From positions 186,001 to 250,000 of the forward strand of contig NZ_JACWUN010000003.1 in assembly GCF_014773365.1 (NCBI RefSeq): a stretch of DNA of 64,000 nt, given 5' to 3'. Both the position numbers and the translations under genes were made by a program. Below, piece after piece: positions 53,427-60,285 of this stretch; position 1 is the first letter of the stretch; each line of letters begins with the position of its first letter. The notes beneath the pieces are model-generated. The model made no database searches. It worked only from the letters and a program-made list of their open reading frames with translations, and was not told the origin of the DNA. The stretch is from Pelovirga terrestris (GTDB lineage: Bacteria; Desulfobacterota; Desulfuromonadia; Desulfuromonadales; Geopsychrobacteraceae).

Positions 53427-53764
53427 GGGGAGCGATGGTGTGCTGAATAAACATGCCTGTCAAGACTTTTGCACCGAGATAGTTCAGAATGTAACTTTAT
53501 TTGGCAACAGCTTCGCTGAACAGACCATAGTTCAAGATATCTGCGTCATTTTAACCAACTGGTGGGGAGGGAAACCTGAGCTGTCTGGATCTGGCACTGG
53601 AAGCGCAAACATTGGGCAAACCCGTCTACCTGATTGATCCGCAGCAAAAAAATAACTTTACCGACGGGCGCTGCTGGCGCAAAATTGAGCAGTTGCTGCA
53701 ACAGGGGTCTGTCTCTTTACGCAACGAGGATCATTTGTTCGAGCATCTGCAGGTTGGGACATAG
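53425..53764 (+). pseudogene. Frameshifted gene with Rossmann-like C-terminus
   Basis: Two overlapping frames seem to belong to one broken gene. The first (ATG 53425) reads DFCTEIVQNVTLFGNSFAEQ and then TIVQDICVILTNWWGG. The second, open from 53555 and lacking a start, reads TGGEGNLSCLDLALEAQTLG, then KPVYLIDPQQ, and stops at 53764. Joined at GGTGGGGAGGG near 53565, they give a strand, glycine-rich turn, helix pattern like DprA/SLOG-type nucleotide-binding proteins. I do not recognise the exact family. It starts inside the first codon of cbiD on the other strand. Confidence 0.5.
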
Positions 53765-53819
53765 TTTTTGATTATAAATAAAGGTCGCTGCTGAAAAAAC
53801 CATTAAGGGAGATCATCTC

Positions 53820-54788
53820 ATGCCCACCACTGACCGCTGCCGCATCCTGATCGCCGATGCCGACCTGATGGGTGTAGCCAGCCTGATCGGAACCTTGAAG
53901 GATCGTTATCATGTCGTTACCGCCAACTCCAGCGATCAGCTGTTAACACTGCTCCATCAGCAGTCCATTGATCTGCTGCTGCTGGACACCAGCCTGCCGG
54001 GGGAAGAACCCTTCCAGCTCTGCGAGAAACTTCGGCAGGAGGATAAAACCACTCACCTCCCGATCATCTTTGTTGCACCCCAAGCCTCACCCCAACAGGA
54101 AGAGAAGGCCTTTGAGTGCGGAGCCTCCGATTACATTGCTCGTCCCTATACCGCCCCTTCGGTCAAAGCGCGGGTCAAAAATCAGTTAAAGCTCAGCGCC
54201 GCCCTGGCTGAACTCAAGCGTCTCAACACCCTGGCGCTGGATGCCAACCCCAACACCGGTCTGCCGGGCAACAACAGCATTCATCAGGAGCTGGAACGGC
54301 TGCTGAACAGCAATGAAGAATACTGCGTTATCTATGCCGACCTTGATCATTTCAAACCCTATAATGATGTCTACGGCTTCGCCCGTGGCGACGAGATGAT
54401 CATTTTTACCGCAAACGTAATCCGCGTTGCCCTCCACGCTGCCGGTTGCGGCCATGCCTTTCTTGGCCATATCGGCGGTGATGATTTCATGTTTACCCTG
54501 CCCTCGAGTGTTGCGGCGCGGGTCACTGATGATATTTTACGGCGCATCGATCTGGAAATCCCTGAATTTTATTCCCCCGATGATCGTCAACGCGGTCACA
54601 TCCTGGCGGCTAACCGTGAAGGAGTTGAACAGCTTTTTCCTCTAGCCAATTTAAGTTTGGGGGGTATTGATCTGGCGGTGCGACGCTTTAACAGTGTCCT
54701 GGAAATGATCGACGCCTGCACCGAGATGAAAAAGCTGGCCAAACAGAGCTCATCCAGCAGCGTTCAGATTTGTCGCCGGCGAGGGTAA
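53820..54788 (+). CDS. Receiver-GGDEF response regulator
   Basis: Protein of 322 residues. A receiver domain (ILIADADLMGVASL, acceptor Asp in DLLLLDTSLPGEE) is joined to a GGDEF domain that begins NPNTGLPGNNSIHQELERLL, with YADLDHFKPYNDVYGFARGD and the active-site loop GGDDF. Asp replaces Glu in the fourth position of GGDEF, a change known in some active and some inactive cyclases, so c-di-GMP synthesis is possible but not assured. No kinase is adjacent. The upstream leader has AAGGGAG. Confidence 0.88.
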   Translation: MPTTDRCRILIADADLMGVASLIGTLKDRYHVVTANSSDQLLTLLHQQSIDLLLLDTSLPGEEPFQLCEKLRQEDKTTHLPIIFVAPQASPQQEEKAFECGASDYIARPYTAPSVKARVKNQLKLSAALAELKRLNTLALDANPNTGLPGNNSIHQELERLLNSNEEYCVIYADLDHFKPYNDVYGFARGDEMIIFTANVIRVALHAAGCGHAFLGHIGGDDFMFTLPSSVAARVTDDILRRIDLEIPEFYSPDDRQRGHILAANREGVEQLFPLANLSLGGIDLAVRRFNSVLEMIDACTEMKKLAKQSSSSSVQICRRRG

Positions 54789-54805
54789 GGGGGATGAATA
54801 TTCCT

Positions 54806-55402
54806 TCAGAAGTGTTCGGGATAACGAAACGACAGATTATAACGTCCCAAAAAGTTCTGCAGCAGGCGGTAGGTGATCCCCCACAGGGGGCGATTGCTCC
54901 ACTCGGGCAATTCAATGACCGGATGGCGACGCCCGGCGCCGCGATAGTGAAACTGGTGCAGGCGATTGCGCGCCGGATCAAGCAAGGTGCGAAACGGTAC
55001 CCAGAATAGGTCGACCACCTCACCGTTGAGGCGAAAAGCAGGTTCGTTGTCAAGCTGATAGACAAAGCAGGCAATGTGAATTGACAAATAAGCCCCGGCC
55101 AGATCATCACTGCGACCAAGGTACTGGTATGGGGCAAGCTCCAGCCCGATCTCCTCGAGGGTTTCCCGTTCGGCTGCGGCCTGTGGACCGGGATCTGTCG
55201 GATCAACGCCGCCCCCCGGAAAAGCCAGATCCCCCGACCAGGGATCGAGTTCATGCTCGGCGCGCCGGATAAACAGAACTTGCGTTTCTCCGGCCTGCTC
55301 ACGCAGCAGCATGGCCACTGCCGCCCGGCGGAAATCCTGCTGCGTCAACAGTTGTGGCTGATGTTGAGTCAGACCGGTTCTGATCTGTTGCAGGTCAATC
55401 AT
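54806..55402 (-). CDS. Nudix CoA pyrophosphatase, NudL-like
   Basis: Hydrolase of 198 residues likely to cleave CoA or acyl-CoA to phosphopantetheine and 3',5'-ADP. The Nudix box is GGGVDPTDPGPQAAAERETL followed by EEIGLEL, with a two- to three-residue extension in the variable part. The upstream FIRRAEHELDPWSGDLAFPG is the CoA-pyrophosphatase (UPF0035) signature. It follows efpL by five bases on the same strand. Confidence 0.9.
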   Translation of the reverse strand: MIDLQQIRTGLTQHQPQLLTQQDFRRAAVAMLLREQAGETQVLFIRRAEHELDPWSGDLAFPGGGVDPTDPGPQAAAERETLEEIGLELAPYQYLGRSDDLAGAYLSIHIACFVYQLDNEPAFRLNGEVVDLFWVPFRTLLDPARNRLHQFHYRGAGRRHPVIELPEWSNRPLWGITYRLLQNFLGRYNLSFRYPEHF

Positions 55403-55407
55403 GGCGA

Positions 55408-55971
55408 CTAAGCCCGGGAAACGAAGCGGCGCTCCCGGGTATCAACCTTGATTTTTTCCCCACTCTCAAGGTAGCCCGGCACCTGCACACTGATGCCGGT
55501 TTCAAGCACGGCCTCTTTGGTTTGAGCAGTGGCAGTAGCGTTACGAATCGCCGGCGCGGTTTCGGTCACGGTCAATTCCACCACCTGCGGCAGATCAATA
55601 GTGACAACCTGATCGTTATAGACGCCGAGGGTGACTTCGGCTCCTTCAAGCAAGTAACCGCGAATATCCTCATAGATATCGCCGCCCAGCTCATACTGTT
55701 CGAAACTTTCATTGTCCATAAACACGCCATGATCATCGGCAGCGTATAAAAACTGCCCCTTACGACGGGAAAAATCGGCCTCGTCGAAACGGTCGCCTGA
55801 TTTGAATGAACCAGTCAACACCTGGCCGGTCAGCAGGTTGCGATATTTGGTTTTGACCAGGGTGTTGCCACCACGCGCTGTCGGCGACTGGAAACTAACA
55901 TCCACCACCAGACAGGGAGCGGCATCATGCTGAAAAATGACACCACGACGAAAATCACTTGCTTCGATCAT
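55408..55971 (-). CDS. efpL: EF-P-like translation factor EfpL (YeiP)
   Basis: Three-barrel translation factor of 187 residues that helps ribosomes at polyproline and related stalls. It is the YeiP/EfpL paralogue rather than EF-P: the loop reaching the peptidyl-transferase centre reads FQSPTARGGNTLVKTK (Arg33 near the tip), as in YeiP, instead of the PGKG loop of standard EF-P. The C-terminus (ATATAQTKEAVLETGISVQV, VPGYLESGEKIKVDTRERR) also fits. ATG at 55971 has AAGGAG, spaced slightly long (11 bases). It precedes the Nudix gene. Confidence 0.92.
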   Translation of the reverse strand: MIEASDFRRGVIFQHDAAPCLVVDVSFQSPTARGGNTLVKTKYRNLLTGQVLTGSFKSGDRFDEADFSRRKGQFLYAADDHGVFMDNESFEQYELGGDIYEDIRGYLLEGAEVTLGVYNDQVVTIDLPQVVELTVTETAPAIRNATATAQTKEAVLETGISVQVPGYLESGEKIKVDTRERRFVSRA

Positions 55972-56033
55972 AAATTGGGATACTCCTTGGAATGACATTA
56001 CGACGGACAAAAAATATACTTTTATTATTGTAT

Positions 56034-56179
56034 CTGGTCAGCTCTATCCTTGCGCAGGGCCTTTGGATCCTGTGGCAAGGGTTTTTGTCGCCATGGACGG
56101 CGACAAAAAGCGGTCATGGATGACCCAACGGGAAACAATCGCGTCCCTTGACATAGGATTCAAAGGCCAGGTGCTGAAC
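56034..56179 (+). repeat. Dispersed structured repeat, copy D
   Basis: The cleanest copy of the element: CTATCCTTGCGCAGGGCC, ATCCTGTGGCAAGGG, the perfect stem TTTGTCGCC-ATGGAC-GGCGACAAA, AGCGGTCATGGATGACC, GGGAAACAATCGCGTCCC and the right end CAGGTGCTGAACC. The left end is degenerate. Located between efpL and the thioesterase gene. No gene is seen in 55972-56235. Confidence 0.8.
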
Positions 56180-56235
56180 CACTACCCTTCCTCAACCTCC
56201 GACAGCAGCGATTCGCTCTTGCGATAGGCGGTTCC

Positions 56236-56601
56236 CTAAAACTGAGCGATCAATTGCCCCTGCTCATCATGAATATCAACCTGGTACACCCCGAGTCGCC
56301 GATTGCAGGAAACCTCCCGTGCCGTAGCGACAAGGGTTCCAGCAAGAGCGGCGTTAATAAACGCCATGCTGGTATTGATTGCCAGGGCCAGCTGTCCGCG
56401 GCTGTTCACCGCCACCGCAAAAACAAAATCGGCCAGGGCAAACAGAGCACCACCATGAACGGTGTTGGCACCGTTAAAGTGAAATGGCCGGATCACCATC
56501 TTCGCGGTGGCAAAACCGGGCTTTACTTCGAGGAGTTCGAAACCACAATGCCTGGCAAAATGATCGTTGGCGCGAAAAAAATCAAGATATTCCTGCACCA
56601 T
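56236..56601 (-). CDS. Hotdog-fold thioesterase (PaaI-like)
   Basis: Acyl-CoA thioesterase of the PaaI/4HBT group, 121 residues. The catalytic region reads GANTVHGGALFALADFVFAVA, with the conserved VHGG, and the last strands read VATAREVSCNRRLGVYQVDI. The ATG at 56601 overlaps the stop of the zinc-ribbon gene (TGATG), which supports it as the start over the GTG at 56610. Substrate not predictable. Confidence 0.88.
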   Translation of the reverse strand: MVQEYLDFFRANDHFARHCGFELLEVKPGFATAKMVIRPFHFNGANTVHGGALFALADFVFAVAVNSRGQLALAINTSMAFINAALAGTLVATAREVSCNRRLGVYQVDIHDEQGQLIAQF

Positions 56602-56789
56602 CACCCCCACAAATTGTCGGAAAACTTTTTTGCCATGGGGCGCGGGTTATGCAGATGCTCTGCCTCATTGGCTTTGGCACCGCATTTACCACAGACGACC
56701 GTCGGTTTATTTGAGCGGCGATCGATCTCTTCCATCAGACCTTTGGCCTTGAGTTCACACATTTTTAATTGAGCCAATCCATCTTCCAT
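56601..56789 (-). CDS. Small zinc-ribbon protein, hypothetical
   Basis: Protein of 62 residues: an N-terminal amphipathic helix (MEDGLAQLKMCELKAKGLME) followed by CGKCGAKANEAEHLHNPRP, which could bind a metal through the Cys pair and His residues. CAGGAG lies seven bases before the ATG at 56789; a longer frame exists without a site. It is coupled to the thioesterase. Function unknown. Confidence 0.65.
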   Translation of the reverse strand: MEDGLAQLKMCELKAKGLMEEIDRRSNKPTVVCGKCGAKANEAEHLHNPRPMAKKFSDNLWG

Positions 56790-56887
56790 AAAAAGCTCCT
56801 GTTGAGGTTTTGTCATTTAAGATGAGAATCATAGCTGCATTGGGGGCTTGAGCGCAAATCGAGGCGGCGGCACGGCGTGAAGTAAAA

Positions 56888-57382
56888 CTAAGCGGGTGGT
56901 TTATTGCGCGGTACCTTGCGAAAAACTCCATCGCTGCCGCGGCAATATTGAGGTTTTTCTTTTTCCAGAGCACGGTGATAGAAAAAATTAAACGAGGGGG
57001 TTTTATTCGGCTTGGCAACTACCGGACGAACTGGTGTTGGTGCCACCGGAACCGCGTCCGGAGTAAAGATCGCATCAAGCAGCGAAGTGACAAAGCGGCT
57101 GAACTTTTGCGCCGGATCAAGGCTCGACGCTGGTTTAACCGCAGGGGCAGCGGCTTGACGCTGGTTGCGGTTGGCCCGTTCTTCATCGTAACGCACCCGC
57201 CGCGGCGGATCGGAAAGAATCCGATAGGCGTTGTTGATCTGACGGAAGAGTTCAGCTGCCGCTTCCGAGCCGCGATTGGTATCAGGGTGACAACGCTTGG
57301 CCAGACTGCGGTAGGCACTTCTGATTCGCTGCTGATCCGCGTCAGGCGGAATCCCCAGTAATTTGTAATAGTCTAATGCCAT
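56888..57382 (-). CDS. J-domain protein
   Basis: DnaJ-domain cochaperone of 164 residues. The N-terminal J domain (MALDYYKLLGIPPDADQQRI through ILSDPPRRVRYD) has the essential HPD at residues 32-34. It lacks the Gly/Phe, zinc-finger and C-terminal domains of DnaJ; the rest is an Ala/Pro-rich linker and a short basic tail. It probably recruits DnaK to a specific client. ATG at 57382 follows AGGG; an extra 16 codons upstream are possible. Confidence 0.88.
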   Translation of the reverse strand: MALDYYKLLGIPPDADQQRIRSAYRSLAKRCHPDTNRGSEAAAELFRQINNAYRILSDPPRRVRYDEERANRNQRQAAAPAVKPASSLDPAQKFSRFVTSLLDAIFTPDAVPVAPTPVRPVVAKPNKTPSFNFFYHRALEKEKPQYCRGSDGVFRKVPRNKPPA

Positions 57383-57481
57383 AACAATGCCCTGAGCTCT
57401 GCCCAATGAACCATACAAACCGACAAGCAAGGGTCAAAACCCGGTCGTCCTTGTACTTGTCGGCTGCATCGCGCAAAAACT

Positions 57482-58051
57482 TTAACCGGCAGCAAAGCTC
57501 ACGGCGACATCCTGACGGTGTTCGGGATCAATAATCCAGAGAGTGCGCGGTTGAAACTTGAACATGTTGGCAACCACCAGATCGGGAAATTGCCCGAGCC
57601 GGGTGTTGTAGATGGTTACCGAGGCATTGTAGAGTTCGCGCCGGTCGGCGATCTGATCTTCGATTTCAGTGATCCGATAGCTGAGTTGACGAAAACCGGC
57701 ATCGGCTTTGAGATCAGGATAACGCTCCACCACCATGAACAAGGATTTCAGGGTATCGCTAAGCATATTCTGGGCTTGCAACTGCTGCTCGTCGGTGCGT
57801 GCCGAATTGACCATGGAGCGCGCCTTGACCACCGCTTCAAGGGTTCGCTGCTCGTGCTGCATATAGCCTTCACAGACCTTGATCAACTTGGGCAATTCAT
57901 CGTAGCGCTGCTTTAACAGCACGTCGATATTGCTCCAATCCTGGCTGATGGTGTTTTTCAGGGCAATAAAGCCATTGTAGATGATGATGGTGTAAACAAT
58001 CACCGCGGCCAGCAGCAGCAACAACACCCCCAAGATGATCCAACCGGTCAT
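57482..58051 (-). CDS. LemA family protein
   Basis: Membrane-anchored helical protein of 189 residues. An N-terminal segment (WIILGVLLLLLAAVIVYTII) is followed by the LemA body: YNGFIALKNTISQDWSNIDV, LLKQRYDELPKLIKVCEGYM and the C-terminal FQPRTLW. The function of LemA proteins is unclear. It is directly downstream of a GIDE-domain membrane protein on the same strand, an association I know from other genomes. Confidence 0.92.
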   Translation of the reverse strand: MTGWIILGVLLLLLAAVIVYTIIIYNGFIALKNTISQDWSNIDVLLKQRYDELPKLIKVCEGYMQHEQRTLEAVVKARSMVNSARTDEQQLQAQNMLSDTLKSLFMVVERYPDLKADAGFRQLSYRITEIEDQIADRRELYNASVTIYNTRLGQFPDLVVANMFKFQPRTLWIIDPEHRQDVAVSFAAG

Positions 58052-58084
58052 AATCAGGCTCCTTTTTTATGGAAGAGAAAACGG

Positions 58085-60121
58085 CTAGTTTAAATAATCA
58101 AGCAGTAAATAGATGGCCGCTCCCAGCAGCATGGTGCTTAACAATAACAAAGCAATGGCCGTGTTGCGATATTTTCCAGTCAAATGGGTCTCGCAGTGGG
58201 TTTCAGCGATAATCAGCGGCCGCCCGGGCTGGCGCCCGATGACGATATGATCTTCCTGGCGGCGGCGCTGTTGACTGTGCTGGAGCAACCGCTGATGGTA
58301 GATCTCTTCTTCCATCTGGGCCCGCGCCGCATCCCATTCATCAACACAGATTTTTCCGTCACCGTCAAGATCAAACTGCTTTAAACGCGATGGATCCTGT
58401 TTGAGATCACGGAGCGATTTCTGCACCTCTTCACGCAAAGATTCGCCTTCTGCCGGCTTGTTAGATGCGAAACCGAGAACATAGAGCGGGGTCCCTTCAA
58501 CAATAATTTCTTCTTGCCATTTTTCCGTCTGATCGGAATCAAAACGGGTCAGGCCGACCTGACCGGGGAAACCTTCCTGCCGGGTTCCGGCACGTACCCG
58601 ACCACCGGCAGGATTGATTTCGATGCGACCGGTGCCATCTTCAAGAAAAAAACAAGCGCTATCGCTGGAGGCGACACTGATCGCCTGCCACCGGTTATTT
58701 TTGTCCTTGCGATATCGGGTCAGGCGATAGTACACACAGGGGGTATGCGACATGGGGGCCACCAGGGCGTACTTGCGCCGGGCGTTCCCCTTGACCTCTA
58801 CCATTCCCATGGCAACGGAGCGGATCCGGCTGGTGGGGGTATTCTCGATCTTGCGTTTGATGCGCAGATGGTAAAATCCATAAGCAAAAGACAAAACAGC
58901 CAGAACAAAGGGCACCGCACCGGAAGCAATACTGTGGTAAGCGATCTGGTCAATCAGATCACTGCGATCAGCCAGTAACAGCAGGAAGAAGACAATAAAA
59001 CCACCAGCAACCAAGATCAGTGTCCAGGTACGTTGTGCGGTCCAGGCCGCGGGGGAATTTGGCGGAGGCGCCGGCAACATCGGGATCGTTGACCGCCGCG
59101 CAAAGTTCTGCCGGTTGTTCGATCCGGCCTTGTCAGGATCACCCGTAGCGGCGGTAAATTCATCCCTCAATTCATCCATCAGGGGATGCGCCCCCAGCGT
59201 TGCTTCCCGGTCTATTTCTCCGCTGGCCATTAGTGGGGCCATTAGTAGGGTTCCCAACCCGCCTGGTCCTACACTCTGATGCAGGTTGCCGCCGGTCTGG
59301 CGCGGCAGTGAACCATGGCGCCACAGATCAGCCATCAACCAGCCATAGCGGGTCATGCCATTGAGGTTCTGGCGCAGGGCATCCTGATCATTTTTATCCG
59401 CGCGGCGCAACTGACAACCGGGCAACAGGGCCACCCCGAGATCGACATGGAGTTGAAAAGCGGCGGATTGTTCCTCCATCAATGTAAGCAACGCTTCAAG
59501 ATTTTTGCGACTGCTCAAGGTGGCGGCTTCGCCCAGTCCCTGGGGGTTGAAACGCCCGGGGAAGACCCGCACCGCTGCAGTTATTTTTTTGTTTTTGTCG
59601 AGGCGATAGAAATCAAGAACAGGTTGTCCCTGGAGAATCATGCTGAACAGTTGCTGCGGGCCTTCAGCTTGCATCGCCTCACGTCCGCGGTAGGCGTTGC
59701 CGGCCAGCATACGTGCCATGAGCTTGTCCGCCAGCCCCCCAGAGACATCAGCCAGCACCGCCAGCACATTTGTACCTTGAGCAAACTCGACCTTTTCATC
59801 CCGGCAGGCGAACACCACCCCGCTGCTGCAGGTTTCGAGTCCATAGATTCGTCGGGGGGCAAAAGCAGGCGGCACCGGGTCTATCAGCCAATGAACATGA
59901 CCTGCTTCGGCCAAAGATGCCGAGATCTGTTCCAGCTCATTGCGCGCCCCCTGGGCCAGCTGGGCCAGGCTGCGGCCTAGCAGCCGCTGACGACTCTGAA
60001 ACAGGTCAAGCTGGTGGCGCTCGAACAGCAGGCGCAGAAAATCCTCAAACCGCTCCGGCGGCTGAGGATATTGCTGGACAATAAGAAGGGAATTTTGGGG
60101 CATACGACCCGACCTGGGCAT
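58085..60121 (-). CDS. Large membrane protein with GIDE domain and EF-hand
   Basis: Protein of 678 residues. The first ~350 residues are soluble and not recognised. Two membrane segments then flank a short loop (TLILVAGGFIVFFLLLLA and FVLAVLSFAYGFYHL). A cytoplasmic GIDE-like domain follows (SVAMGMVEVKGNARR, ACFFLEDGTGRIEINPAGG), then an EF-hand DLDGDGKICVDEWD, and a last membrane segment at the C-terminus. The GIDE domain is otherwise known from eukaryotic MULAN-type ubiquitin ligases, without the RING here. Partner LemA follows 33 bases later. ATG at 60121 is used; 60103 is possible. Confidence 0.75.
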   Translation of the reverse strand: MPRSGRMPQNSLLIVQQYPQPPERFEDFLRLLFERHQLDLFQSRQRLLGRSLAQLAQGARNELEQISASLAEAGHVHWLIDPVPPAFAPRRIYGLETCSSGVVFACRDEKVEFAQGTNVLAVLADVSGGLADKLMARMLAGNAYRGREAMQAEGPQQLFSMILQGQPVLDFYRLDKNKKITAAVRVFPGRFNPQGLGEAATLSSRKNLEALLTLMEEQSAAFQLHVDLGVALLPGCQLRRADKNDQDALRQNLNGMTRYGWLMADLWRHGSLPRQTGGNLHQSVGPGGLGTLLMAPLMASGEIDREATLGAHPLMDELRDEFTAATGDPDKAGSNNRQNFARRSTIPMLPAPPPNSPAAWTAQRTWTLILVAGGFIVFFLLLLADRSDLIDQIAYHSIASGAVPFVLAVLSFAYGFYHLRIKRKIENTPTSRIRSVAMGMVEVKGNARRKYALVAPMSHTPCVYYRLTRYRKDKNNRWQAISVASSDSACFFLEDGTGRIEINPAGGRVRAGTRQEGFPGQVGLTRFDSDQTEKWQEEIIVEGTPLYVLGFASNKPAEGESLREEVQKSLRDLKQDPSRLKQFDLDGDGKICVDEWDAARAQMEEEIYHQRLLQHSQQRRRQEDHIVIGRQPGRPLIIAETHCETHLTGKYRNTAIALLLLSTMLLGAAIYLLLDYLN

Positions 60122-60285
60122 TGGTTAAGTTTTATGAGTATAGTCACATAAATCGTGGCGCGGCAAGCATTAAGTAAACACAATAACCATTTGGCGTTGC
60201 GCCAGACAGATGCTAGTATGCGAAAGTTCACTGATAAATGAAAATCGAAAATCCTGGCATCAGTACTCATATTGAGAGGCCCTGT

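Noticed and set aside
53427-53560. A further copy of the dispersed repeat, suggested by GTTCAG and GCTGAAC near 53485-53522
   Set aside because: Only the short end-like words match. The conserved interior is absent and the stretch reads better as coding sequence of a broken gene.
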